Source: Alisma plantago-aquatica (lineage: Eukaryota; Streptophyta; Magnoliopsida; Alismatales; Alismataceae). Taken from it: a DNA stretch of 64,000 nucleotides. Of this stretch, positions 24,415 to 36,710 are shown piece after piece. The notes under the pieces were generated by a model that worked only from the letters and a program-made list of their open reading frames with translations, had not been told where the DNA came from and did no database searches. The position numbers and the translations under genes were made by a program. Position 1 is the first letter of the stretch. The number at the start of each line of letters is the position of its first letter. The stretch lies in contig OY856414.1 of the NCBI GenBank assembly GCA_963693085.1, positions 262,164,001 to 262,228,000 of the forward strand, in the 5' to 3' direction.

Positions 24415-24703
24415 TGTAACATCCCAGGTTTGAGGCCTAGGATAACATGATCTTAAAAGGAATTATTGGACTACCCATATCACCAAGGTGCACCTCCTTT
24501 TCTGGGAGCCCATCACTAAGAACTCCATAGTTAAGTGTGCTCAGCTTGGAGTAGTACTGAGATGGGTGACCAGTTGGGAAGTTGATCCTGGCTTGCGCGT
24601 CAGTGTGGACAAAGTGCGCAGTTAAGGCTAGTGGTGGTCTGTGGGGCCAGTCGTCATTCCTGAAACTCTACTAGAGCCTTGGGCAGTGGGCCCGGGCATT
24701 ACA
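24415..24703 (+). mobile_element. Cassandra-type TRIM, LTR 2
   Basis: Also 289 bp, starting TGTAACATCCC and ending GGGCATTACA. Compared by eye it differs from LTR 1 at roughly 16 positions (about 5-6%), nearly all transitions, many at former CpG sites. The 5S-like region is at about 24492-24595, with box A at 24529-24546 and box C at 24560-24571 (one change from LTR 1). The base after the LTR is not a target-site duplication: AATTGGTATCAGAG follows, that is, another PBS. Confidence 0.92.
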
Positions 24704-24770
24704 AATTGGTATCAGAGAATTCTCAAAATTTTACAAACGACCATACGTTACGAAATGTTACAACCTCACC
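24704..24770 (+). other. Hybrid junction: second PBS, then G-family internal/LTR scraps
   Basis: TGGTATCAGAG at 24707-24717 directly follows Cassandra LTR 2. A 13-base run (24726-24738, AAATTTTACAAAC) also occurs 44 bases downstream of the PBS in G-family internals (44128-44140). Then a TGTTACAACCTCACC start-like or inverted end-like sequence at 24756-24770 leads into a G LTR fragment. It looks like a deleted remnant of G leader sequence joined to Cassandra at the PBS. Confidence 0.5.
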
Positions 24771-26923
24771 TTTGCACGTGATTAGTCTAATTTAGAGTTT
24801 ATATGCATAAATATGCTTGAAATGGGAAAAGTACATAAACTTATCATCTTTAATGATTTAATTAAGGAAAAACCCTTAGATTTGATGATAGATAGACTTA
24901 ATTATGTTAATCAAGCTGATATTAGCCTGTTGTTAATAAAAGTGGAAATAGGATCTAAAAAGATGATCTTTTTATATAATTGGCTTACTTTAGGGTTTCA
25001 TGCATGATTATGCATTAATGAGCTTGAAAACCCTAAGTTAGAGGAATATGTCTTTTAATTGTTTTAATGGTTCAAATCCATGAATAAATAAGAATATGAT
25101 GACCCTAAGCCAATTTGAGTATAAAAGACTATTAAAATGGATAGTTGAGCAATTAAGGTTCATATAAATGGAAAAGGGTATTTTAGGGTTTAAGTTGAGA
25201 AATTGATCTAAGAAACCCTAATGAATATTAATGAAACCTTAATGCGGATTAGAAACTCTAGAAAGAGAATCCAAGTCAATAAAGTATATTCTTGATAAGG
25301 TGTGTGATAAATAGAGTACATATTCTTTTCAGGAATTATGTGATGATCGAATTACTTGCTTGGATCTGTTGATTGGCTTGATTGTATATACATGAAGTAT
25401 ATGTTGAATAATCTGCATGACTCATCAAATCAGGTATGTGGTTAATTATGAATAATCACTTAGGTTTTCCGATGGATTCCCGGATGTTTAATCACATTGA
25501 ATGCAACTAAACTGTTTGGATGTTCATATTGCAATTATAAAGTGACTATGACTATCACATAATGTATATGCCTTCTAGCTCAGATCTCGGTCCCCTCTAT
25601 GTCGTAATGGCTGACCTAGTATATGGCTACCTAGAGGGTAGGTCCATTAGGTCATGAATGACTTAGTATATGGCTACCTAGAGGGTAGGTCCATCAAGTG
25701 ACAGTGAGTTAGAGATTGGGCTACCTTTGGGTGGTTCCATGCGACTCTACCTTTACAGAGGTACCATATAAGTCCTTATAGGGACAACACAGAGTTGTGG
25801 ATAGGTATGGATTGAGTAGTTTGGCTTAAAATGTAAACTTGATTTTTAAATGATTAATTGAATGATTACATTGTTAACATACTTGCATGATTATCGTTTC
25901 CCCCACATACCAGCTTCGGCTGACCAACGTTTTGTTTGTCGGCGTTTTAGGTACAAGCCAAAAGGACAAACAGTAAAATGTCATATTGTGAAATACATGA
26001 AGTTAAATACAAGGAGGATTAGTTAAATTAGAATCCTTAAGTGGATAGAAGTCTAGAGATCCAAGTTTTCAAAAAGGTATGCAAAAATTTATTTTCTTAA
26101 TGCTTCTGAAATCATCAAATCAGGTATGTGGTTACGCTTATGAATATCTCGAGTTAGTTTTCCGAGTTTTTCTAAAGTTTTCATCGATGACATGAATTAA
26201 CTGTTGGATGAATTTAATTCATGCAAACTATAATGTGGATATGACTATCACATAAGATATGTGCCTACTAGCTCAGATCCTGGTCCCCTCTGTGTCTTTA
26301 TGGCTGACCTAGTACATGGCTACCTAGAGGGTAGGTCCATCAGGTCGTGGAATGACTTAGTACATGGCTACCTAGAGGGTAGGTCCATCAAGTCACAGTG
26401 AGTTAGATATTGGACTACCTTTGGGTGGTGCCATGCGACTCTACCTTTACAGAGGTATTATATAAGTCCTTACAGGGACAACACAGAGTTGTGGATAGGT
26501 ATGGATTGAGTAGTTTGGCTTAAAACATAATCTTGGTTGATAAATGATTAATTGAATGATTACGCTATTAACATATTTGGATGATTATTGTTTCCCCCAC
26601 ATACCAGCTTCTTGCTGACCGACGTTTTGTTTGTCGGCGTTTTAGGTACAATGAAAAGAACAAATAGTAAAGTGGCATATGTGGTACTAAATGAGAATTA
26701 AATTGCAAAGGAGGATTAGATAGATTAGTATCTGTGTGGATAGAAGTTTTGAAATCCCAGTTTTAAGAGGTATGCAAAAGTTTTTATTTTACTCCATATT
26801 TCAGTATAGTTGGTAGAATTTAATAATTGTTATTGATTATTTGTCGAACCTTTGATCTGGGTTATTGGTTAATGACTCTGACCTTTCGGTCTCCCTTAGT
26901 TGGGGGTTACCGGGAGGCGGGGT
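24771..26923 (+). mobile_element. G-family gypsy LTR fragment(s), plus orientation
   Basis: Matches the right half of complete G LTRs (from the equivalent of 42613 to near the end at 44070). The final part occurs twice: about 25420-26104 closely resembles the family, while 26108-26923 is a more diverged version of the same stretch. This suggests recombination between two LTR subfamilies. The terminal TAACA and PBS are missing. The small ORF at 24813-25007 recurs in every G LTR and has no recognisable domain. Confidence 0.8.
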
Positions 26924-26981
26924 ATCAATACACTGATATAAGAGGGGTTATTGGTTAACTTGCATGACTCACATTTAGTAA
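26924..26981. other. Spacer between oppositely oriented G LTR fragments
   Basis: About 58 bases separate the plus-oriented LTR end from the minus-oriented one. It repeats the GGGTTATTGGTTAA motif seen at 26860-26873, suggesting local repair synthesis at an inversion breakpoint. Confidence 0.5.
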
Positions 26982-29105
26982 GGGCACCCACCTCATGCGA
27001 TAACCCCAAATGTTCAATGTGATTAAACATCCGGGAATCCATCGGAAAACCTAAGCGGTTATTCATAATTAACCACATACCTGATTTGATGAGTCATGCA
27101 AATTATTCAACATATACTTCATGTTTATACAATCAAGCCAATCAACAGATCCAAGCAAGTAATTCAATCATCACATAATTCCTGAAAGAACATGTACTCT
27201 ATTTATTACACACTTTAACAAGGGTCTACTTTATTGACTTGGATTCTCTTTCTAGGGTTTCTAATCCGCGTTTAAGGTTTCATTAATATTCATTATAAAT
27301 TAGACTAATAATGTGCAAAGTTCTTCCTTTTTGAACATAATTTACCTTTTTACATTTAACAGGTTAACATCAACCCTATTAAACACATTAATCATATCAA
27401 AATAGGGTTTCTCAATCTTTAATTCATGAAAGATGATTATTTACACTACTTTTCGCATAGCAAGATGAATTAGCTTCTAAACATATTTTTATTGAATTCC
27501 CCTCGTTTTTCTGAGCAATTTGATGTATAGTTTCACTATATTCCGAGTTACAAATAATTCTATACGATTTTTGCAAGAAAACACTTACCACGGCCAATCA
27601 GAAGTCGCCATGTGTCCTGCCCCATGCAACTTTGCTCATGAGAACATTTCAAAAAGACACAAATACCCTCACTTAGTTGTGCGCGTCTTTAGCCCGCAGA
27701 GGGAAGAACGGTCCAATGGCCCAAGACCTTCTTCAACCTTGCGAGACCTAGTTCTGGATGTCGATCTGCAGCAAGGTGCGGCTGCCTCTCTCCACCGCGG
27801 ACCTCGACGGCCTCCGGAAAAGCTTCCTCCACCTCCGTTGTGCCTTGGCGCACACGGGGAACCTTCGATTAACGGCTGAGGTGGCTGGTCCTATGCACAC
27901 CAAGGCCGCGACTTGCTGCGGGTTGCAAGTCTTCGGCCGTGAACTGCACGAGGTCGGGAGCATGGAAAGGGTAACAAATCGTTTAAGGATTGTCTCAGGA
28001 GCTTTGCGCCTCCTTCGAGACCCATTGCAGCTTCTTGGGGCCCATGAAAACAGTAAACTCTCATGTCTAGGGTTGGTGGACGAAAATAAGAATAAGGAGA
28101 GAGAAGATTCATGGGGATTATCCTGATCTTGGCCAAGGGCTCTACCCCTTATATAGGGGAGAGTATCCACACCCTACATCCTTCATCCATGCATTAGCAA
28201 AGCCTTTTCCCAATAGGAATATATTTCCTTCATTAAGAAGCTAGTTTCTCTCTCTCTCTCTTAATTCCTTAATATTCCTCCTTCTTTTGATATTAGGATT
28301 TTGAAAATTATATCATTTATCTTCTTTGTACTTTCCTTTTCATTTATTGGCACAAAATTATATTCTCTTTTCGATAGAAATCATTTCCTTTTTCATAATG
28401 CCACCAAAATCATTAATAATGTATCATATTATCTTTTATCTTGCAAATTTTGATATTTTCTCTTTCCTTCCTCTTTATTGGGACTCCTTGGATCCCAAGA
28501 CACTCCATTATTTCGAAATTCTTTTTATTGGATACTTATTATCCTTCTAGATGCATCTTTATGCATTATTTCACATTATCTTGTTTATTTCTCATTAAAA
28601 TAACTGTTTTTGAGAATCTTTCTTTACTTCTCTTTTATTTTCCTCATTGGTATTCCCTTTAACATTAGAAATCCTTGGGATATGAAATTTCACAAAGGAT
28701 AACTCAATTATACCTCTTTTCACTTATTTTACACATTTTCTCATTATTTTCAATTTCTTTCTTAATAAAGAAATACATAATTAATCTTTTCTTTTCTTAT
28801 TTCACTCTTTATGCAACTTTGGACTCCTTGGAACCCAAGGAACCTAAGAGGCACGAAATACTCTTTGGATGTGCCTTCTAGAGGTTTCTACCTCTTCCTT
28901 TTCTCAAATATTCAATTATTCAATTACTAATTAAATTTTATTATTATTTGGGCCCAATAGCCAATAAAGCCCACAAAACAATCATTCAGGATATTGTAAA
29001 TGAAATCCATGTCTTCAAAACAAATTATATCATTATTTGTTAAATTATCTTTAATATGAGAATTTATATTTCTCACCAATTGAACCCAAAAATTGGGGTT
29101 ATAAC
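26982..29105 (-). mobile_element. G-family LTR, minus orientation, 3' LTR with deletions
   Basis: On the plus strand it ends ...TTGGGGTTATAACA, so the minus-strand LTR begins TGTTATAACCCC. It matches 33394-36710 but lacks about 700 bases near its outer end (resuming at 27012, equivalent to 34131) and about 460 bases near 27297. The minus-strand TATA box (TATATAA) is at 28149-28155, followed by a GC-rich leader (27640-28140) that carries incidental ORFs on both strands. A CT microsatellite lies at 28247-28260. Confidence 0.85.
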
Positions 29106-29118
29106 ATCCTTCCCCTCT
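29106..29118 (-). other. Polypurine tract of minus-strand G element
   Basis: The minus strand reads AAGAGGGGAAGGA immediately upstream of the TGTTATAACC LTR start. The same tract precedes each plus-strand G LTR. Confidence 0.85.
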
Positions 29119-32100
29119 TATAGGAATTTTGTCCTCAAAATTCAAACAAGCAAACAAACAATTCAGGATAAGAATTTTCCATGTCCATCATTGGCCCCTA
29201 TGTGGCTTTGCCGTACTCATGGCATTTTCAAAGAACCTTTATTATCACATATTCTTTTCTCTGAGTTCTTGCATCATGGCGTCTATAAACTGCACAAGTG
29301 ACTCAGGCCATGTCAGCCTCCCTTGGGGCTTACTAGGTTCATTGCTCAGCACATGGTCGGGTACCTCACATAGTGCTCTAAATTGGACACATGGAACTCA
29401 TCACATATTACTTTATCCTGAGGGGTAAAGTCAAAACCTAACCATCTCCACCCATCCATCTCTAATGGACCCATGTATCGGGGACTCAGCTTTCTCCAAT
29501 GCAGCTCAGACGGGTCGGATTCTCACATATTCTTCCATAGTAACTTGTAAGTCAGCCTACTTTGCATCTGCTCATGACTCTCATCGTCTCAAGGCTCCTT
29601 TCATCCCTTGCACAATCAAAGTGACTTCATCTACACACACTGTTGTCCCTTTTCTAACCATCATGTGGTCCTTTTCTAACCATCATGTGGTCCTTTCACC
29701 AACATCACCTTAATGAAGTGGTGACCGACACAATCCCCCCTTACAGAGCTTCTTATAAAACCCGATACTGGCTATGGTGGTCATTGTCACATCTTTCATA
29801 GGACAAGAACTGTCTCTAGATATCACCCTGAACGAGCACACAAGCCCTCATCAGATCCTTTGGTTTGGATTATACTAACCATTAGTTAGGGGTGATAAAT
29901 TGTACTATCATCGAGTTCTTCATGTACCTACTTTCACCTTATGGAAGTGAACCTTTAAGTCATACTCATGAACTTTTGAACTCGCATCATGGTGTAGTTG
30001 AACCATATCTCTCATATGTAGTTCAACCCAATCTGTCCCTTGACAGTACTCTTTCTTTCTTATGTCATCTAGGTAAGGCGATCTACCATAACCCATATTG
30101 CATCTCAACCTTCCTTGGTTTAGGCTATACCTATCATAGGGATGAACTCCCATTCCCTCTCAGGGACTCTTTTGTCCTCTATATCGATACACTGGGTTAC
30201 TGGGGTTCGTCCTTTACCTCCTGGCTTGCATGGCCATAAACCACATGCAACTTCATCTTAAGCATCCAACGTGCTATTTCCATTTACCACAGTGTATGGT
30301 GATCTTCAATCATGATTTCCTGTATGTCATGATTCCTCAAGATCGATTCCTCAGAAACCCTAAACCACTCTAGTCGGGGTTTCATCACCTTCTTTTCCAA
30401 AGAAGTGCATCTGAGGTTCTACCACCATCCTTTCATTGCATCAAGGACAACCCTTAACTTTTCAACGAATCTTGTTATATCTGAGTGTTATCCAAACACC
30501 TCTCCTTTTCAAACTTAAGGTTAGCCAAACAACCTCTTCTAGCTTCTAGTCAAACAAGTCAGATGTATCTCAACCAGAGCATCCATTACCAATTCACATC
30601 CTTAGGTATTAGGTAACATTGAAGACATACACTTCCATGTATTTCACTTATCATCTCACCTCAAACTCTATGTATATCTTCATTAAGAACACTTCTCTGG
30701 TGATCAAACTCTACCTGGTATAACTCGTAAGTTCTACATAGTTCATGATAAAAACATCCTCATAAGGGGACTACCTCATTCCTCTTAGTGTTTACAAACC
30801 ATCCATGTATCATTCACTTTACCAGGGTAGATTATCTTCTCTATCCCCATTTCTCATGGCAACGTTCCAACCTACATCATCTCTTATCCTTGGTGTATGG
30901 CATGCGTAATGTCCTATCTCTCATTCCCATAACAAGAGGAAATAAGCATTTGGCTGCAGTCCAAATACAGAGTTCTTCAAGTTCCAAAAGTATAGATGGT
31001 ACATCCCACCTTGCCAATACACCTTTACATCTAAGTTGCAACATTCCACATATGTCTCTACATCACAGACATCATGATATCAAACTAGTCTTGAACCTAC
31101 TAAGGTTTATATCCTTGGTCATCTCCTCTAGGTCTATAGGGTACCGACTCTTTTTGGGGTCATCCCTCTTCCCTCATGCATCAAGAGAGTGCCCTACTCA
31201 TCTGCCCTTTGGGTCCCATGAGCTCATGAAGGTGATCAATCTCCTAACCCATGGCCCTCAGACAATGATAGATGTTACCTCCGACCCTATGGTCATGTGC
31301 AACTGTGGAATTAGGCAACTCCTACTTTCATCGGTCTTACCCCTACCTGACCCTAGGACAGACTTAGGATTCTCCATTATAGTACATGTTCATTTAGAAC
31401 CTTACCCAAGTCTTCATCATCTCTCTTTCGGCATTCATGGGCTGGCTCTCATCCTTTCATAGGGATCATGGCAACCTGCCTACCTTGGTCAAGCCCCATA
31501 CCGGTTACCTCCATGGTAACACATTCATATGCAATAGATATGGATATCTATGGGTCTGCACGTTCATTCTCATACCATGTACTTTTCACTTAGCTTCTCA
31601 AGATCCTATGAGACCTCTTTAGGTTACCTTGAACCAACAAAACTGATATACACCCTACCAAAGGGGTCCCTCTCCCAGGATGGGAGGAAAACTATCTATT
31701 GACAACAAAGTCACAAAAGCTCTTAGGTCTAGGGTTTACATCCACATGAGCCTACTTAACCCTACCAGGCTATTAAGGCACAAGAAGATCACCTACTGAA
31801 CCATGCTAGGTCATACTTGTCCTCTTTTCTCAATGTTGGATCAAGATCATACCTTTCTTTATCATCAACCTAGTTGTGAGGGGTTCATCAAACACACCTT
31901 AAACTTAAGGGGCTTCTCTTTTCCTCTATACATGAGGAGTACCATGCTCGCTTCTATAGGAATTCAACTTCTCATCATGAGCCTTAGGTACACCACTTCC
32001 CCTCTTAGGCCTAGGAAACCTAGGTTCACAGCATGCTCTGTCTCTTAACTACGAACCAAGCATGAAAAAGGCATGACATGCACTCCTTGTCATCCTTCAA

Positions 32101-33378
32101 CTCAAGAAACACTTAGAGTTGGGTCCTCCTTAAGGACAACCAACAAGGTACAAGGTCTCATAACCTACTACTAAACCTTTCTAGGTCTAAGGAACTCTTC
32201 TTCCTACCTCGGAAGGTAAACACCTATACCATAGGCACGTAGGTACCAGAAGCTTCATATTTTCTCTAGGGTTTGGTCCCTCTAAAGGCAACCAAGGTAT
32301 CATCAACTTTCAGGGATCAATCATGAGGCAACCACTATCATCCATTGTTCAGGGTTTTAGGCTTCCAACCTTCTTGCTGGGTTTCCTACTCTCTCTAGAG
32401 CTAACCCCACATCCAACCTCACCATTAGAGGTCCTTTCTTCATGAAGGATCAACCTCAAAAGCATTCTCTACATGGGTGAAGCCTAGGTTCAAACTTATG
32501 GTTGCTCAAGATCATCCATAACTCTTTATGCTCCATCATAATTCCTTATCCAGGATTTCATCCTACTGTCAGCACTATGACGTGCCCTAGGTGCCAGCTG
32601 TACCCTACTTGCAGAGGCCCATAGGGTTTCTATGGTCCTTCACTAACATCATCATATAAGGAGCTATCCTTTACCCTAACATGCATGACCCTTCCCAGGG
32701 TTGGGTTGCCAAAGGTGCTAGGTCACCCATGGATCATATGGCATCCCAAAGGCATGTCCTTTCAAACACCTGGTCCAACTCATCTCTCTCTAACCTTCAC
32801 TTAGGGTTAGGGTTAACATCATCCTCAGAGGATGTGTCATGTTTCTACTTGCAACGGAGATCTCTATCTCTAAGACTAACTTATTCTCTTGACAAGAAGG
32901 TCTAGCCTCATGTCTCTTCTAAGGACATGACAACTTATGTCATACGACCTAAGCATGTATCTATTCTTTAGTTTGTGCTTAATCTATTAAGCTTATGTCC
33001 ATGACATCTTATTTACATGCCTTTCATTAATTTGGTGGAGGATTCCCTAAACCTTATTAACCTTACTCATACCTCCAGAGGGTGAGGAGAAGAAGAAAGA
33101 AAACCCTAATCCTCCAGGTCCTTAACAGAATTTTGTGATGAGATGGGATGAATAAGATGAGAAAGTCCTAAAGGTATATTATTTCGATTCATACCCTAAG
33201 ACTTTGTCCAGGAAGTCACACGGATCTGGGAGTCCTCGTATTCTGACTAGCGGTGCGGAGGAAAATATTGCCAGCCCTCGGTCGTGATCTTTTTCTAGAC
33301 ACCTCCGTCTTTTGGATAATCCTCTAATAACTCCCTTGGGTTCTATGGAGTTTGTAAAATCGTTAAATGAGGAACCTA

Positions 33379-33393
33379 GGCTTTGATACCAAA
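33379..33393 (-). other. Primer-binding site of minus-strand G element
   Basis: The minus strand reads TTTGGTATCAAAGCC directly after the LTR end GGTCGTAACA, a tRNA-Met type site with one change. Confidence 0.8.
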
Positions 33394-36300
33394 TGTTACG
33401 ACCCCACCTCCCGATAACCCCCAATTAAGGGAGATCGAGAGATCGAAGCTACACCCATGACTTCCGGATCAAAGGTTCGACAATTAACCAAGAATAATTA
33501 TCAAATTTTAACATACTATACTGAAAGCTGTAAGAAAATAAATTTTTGCATACCTTTTTGAAAACTTGGATCTCTAAACTTCTATCCACTTAAGGATTCT
33601 ACTGTAACTAATCCTCCTTGTATTTTACTTCATGTATTTCAAAATATGATGATTTACTGTTTGTCCTTTTGGCTTGTACCTAAAACACCGACAAACAAAA
33701 CGTCGGTCAACCGAAGCTGGTATGTAGGGGAAACAATAATCATGTAAAAACGTTAACAATGTAATCATTCAATTAATCATTTAACAATCAAGATTACGTT
33801 TTAAGCCAAACTACTCAATCCATACTTATCCCCAACTCTGTGTTGTCCCTGTAAGGACTTATATGGTACCTCTGTAAAGGTAGAGTCGCATGGAACCACC
33901 CAAAGGTATCCCGATATCTAACTCATTGTGACTTGATGGACCTACCCTCTACACAGCCATAAACTAAGTCATTCATGACCTGATGGACCTACCCTCTAGG
34001 TAGCCATATACTAGGTCAGCCATTATGACATAGAGGGGACCAGGATCGGAGCTAGAAGGCATATACATTATGTGATAGTCATAGTCACTTTATAATTGCA
34101 ATATGAACATCCAAACAGTTTAGTTGCATTCAATGTGATTAAACATCCGGGAATCCATCGGAAAACCTAAGCAGTTATTTATAATTAACCACATACCTAA
34201 TTTGATGAGTCATGTAGATTATTCAACATATACTTCATGTTTATACAATCAAGCCAATCAACAGATCCAAGCAAGTAATTCAATCATCACATAATTCCTG
34301 AAAGAACATGTACTCTATTTATTACACACTTTAACAAGGGTCTACTTTATTGACTTGGATTCTCTTTCTAGGGTTTATAATCTGCATTTAAGGTTTCATT
34401 AATATTCATTAGAGTTTCTTAGATCAATTTCTCAAACTTTATCCATTTTAGGTCAACAAACCCTAAAATACTCTTTTACATTTATATGAACCTTAATTGC
34501 TCCTATCTATTTTAATAGTCTTTTATACCCAAATTGACTTAGGATCATCACATCTCTATTTATTCACAGATTTGATCAATTAAACCAATTAAAAGACATA
34601 TTCACTTAAATTAGGGTTTTCAAACTCATTAATGCATACTCATGCACTAAACCCTAAATTACGCCAATTATATAAAAAGATCATCTTTTTAGATCCTATT
34701 TTCACTTTTATTATCAATAGGTTAATATCATCTTGAATTATCCAAATAACGTTATTAAGTCCATCTATCATCAAATCTAAGGGTTTTTCCTTAATTAAAT
34801 CATTAAAGATGATAACTTTATGTACTTTTCTAATTTCAAGCATATTTAAGCACATAAACTCTAAATTAGACTAATCATGTGCAAAGTTCTTCCTTTTTGA
34901 ACATAATTTACCTTTTTACATTTAGCAGGTTAACATCAACCCTATTAAACACATTAATCATATCAAAATAGGGTTTCTCAATCTTTAATGCATGAAAGAT
35001 GATTATTTCCACTACTTTTGGCATAGCAAGAGGAATTAGCTTCTAAACATATTTTTATTGAATTCCCCTCGTTTTTCTGAGCAATTTGATGTATAGTTTC
35101 ACTATATTCCGAGTTACGAATAATTATATACGATTTTTGCAAGAAAACACTTACCACGACCAATCAGAAGTCGCCATGTGTCCTGCCCCATGCAACGTTG
35201 CTCATGAGAACATTTCGAAAAGAGGCAAATACCCTCACTTAAGTTGTGTGCGTCTTTAGCCCGCAGAGGGCAGAACGGTCCAATGGCCCAAGACCTTCTT
35301 CAACCTTGCGAGACCTAGTTCTGGACGCCGATCTGCAACAAGGTGCGGCTGCCTCTCTCCATCATGGACCTCGACGGCCTCCAGAAAAGCTTCCTCCACC
35401 TCCGTTGTGCCTTGGCGCACACGGGGAACCTTCGATTAACGGCTGAGGTGGATGGTCCTATGCACACCAAGGCGGTGGCTGGTCCTATGCACACCAAGGC
35501 CGCGACCTGCTGCGGGTTGCAGGTCTTCGTCCGCGAACTGCATGAGGTCGGGAGCATGGAAAGGGTAACAAATCATTTAAGGATTGTCTCAGGAGCTTTG
35601 CGCCTCCTTCGAGACCCATTACAGCTTCTTGGGGCCCATGAAAATAGTAAACTCTCATGTCTAGGGTTGGTGGATGAAAATAAGAAGAAGGAGAGAGAAG
35701 ATTCATGGGGATTATCCTGATCTCAGCCAAGGGCTCTACCCCTTATATAGGGGAGAGTATCCACACCCTACATCCTTCATCCATGCATTAGCAAAGCCTT
35801 TTCCCAATAGGAATATATTTCCTTCATTAAGAAGCTAGTTTCTCTCTCTCTCTCTCTCTCTCTCTGAATTCCTTAATATTCCTCCTTGTTTTGATATTAG
35901 GATTTCAAAAATTATATCGTTTATCTTCTTTGTACTTGCCTTTTCATTTATTGACACAAAATTATATTCTCTTTTCAATAGAAATCATTTCCTTTTTCAT
36001 AATGCCACCAAAATCATTAATAATGTATCATATTATCATTTATCTTGCAAATTTTGATATTTTCTCTTTCCTTCCTCTTTATTGGGACTCCTTGGATCCC
36101 AAGACACTCCATTATTTCGAAATTCTTTTTATTGGATACTTATTATCCTTCTAGATGCATCTTTATGCATTATTTCACATTATCTTGTTTATTTCTCATT
36201 AAAATAACTGTTTTTGAGAATCTTTCTTTACTTCTCTTTTATTTTCCTCATTGGTATTCCCTTTAACATTAGAAATCCCTGGGATATGAAATTTCACAAA

Positions 36301-36710
36301 GGATAACTCAATTATACCTCTTTTCACTTATTTTACACATTTTCTCATTGTTTTCAATTTCTTTCTTAATAAAGAAATACATAATTAATCTTTTCTTTTC
36401 TTATTGCACTCTTTATGCAACTTTGGACTGCTTGGAACCCAAGGAACCTAAGAGGCACGAAATACTCTTTGGATGTGCCTTCTAGAGGTTTCTACCTCTT
36501 CCTTTTCTCAAATATTCAATTATTCAATTACTAATTAAATTTTATTATTATTTGGGCCCAATAGCCAATAAAGCCCACAAAACAATCATTCAGGATATTG
36601 TAAATGAAATCCATGTCTTCAAAACAAATTATATCATTATTTGTTCAATTATCTTTAATATGAGAATTTATATTTCTCACCAATTGAACCCAAAAATTGG
36701 GGTTATAACA
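33394..36710 (-). mobile_element. Complete G-family LTR in minus orientation (3317 bp), PBS on both sides
   Basis: Plus strand reads TGTTACGACCCCACC ... TTGGGGTTATAACA. To its left lies its proper minus-strand PBS. To its right, directly at 36711, lies a plus-strand PBS and a plus-strand G internal region, to which this LTR is backwards. It holds a minus-strand TATATAA box at 35743-35749, a GC-rich leader at 35240-35720, a (TC)n run at 35841-35865, and a 30-base duplication in the leader (35451-35510) that the copy at 26982-29105 lacks. A 47-bp tandem pair lies near 33930-34030. Confidence 0.88.

Larger units (their letters stand above)
29106..33393 (-). mobile_element. Internal region of G-family gypsy, minus orientation (decayed gag-pol)
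   Basis: Homologous end to end, inverted, to 36711-40805, 44082-48177 and 51463-55557, but clearly more diverged from them than they are from one another. No long ORF survives. The end of pol can still be read on the minus strand in about 29100-29480 (the H-V-S-x-L...Y-V and A-T-W...P-E-L-F region) and integrase near 29990-30180. Gag, protease and RT were not recognisable to me. The numerous 60-224-codon ORFs on the plus strand, including 30788-31462, are antisense and have no recognisable domain. Confidence 0.75.

Noticed and set aside
27520..28170. Overlapping proline/arginine-rich ORFs on both strands, repeated at 35246-35730
   Set aside because: These sit in the GC-rich R-U5 leader of G LTRs and are repeated only with the LTR.
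30788..31462. 224-codon plus-strand ORF
   Set aside because: It lies antisense to the decayed pol of a minus-strand G element and has no recognisable domain; AT-rich decayed antisense strands often leave such ORFs.
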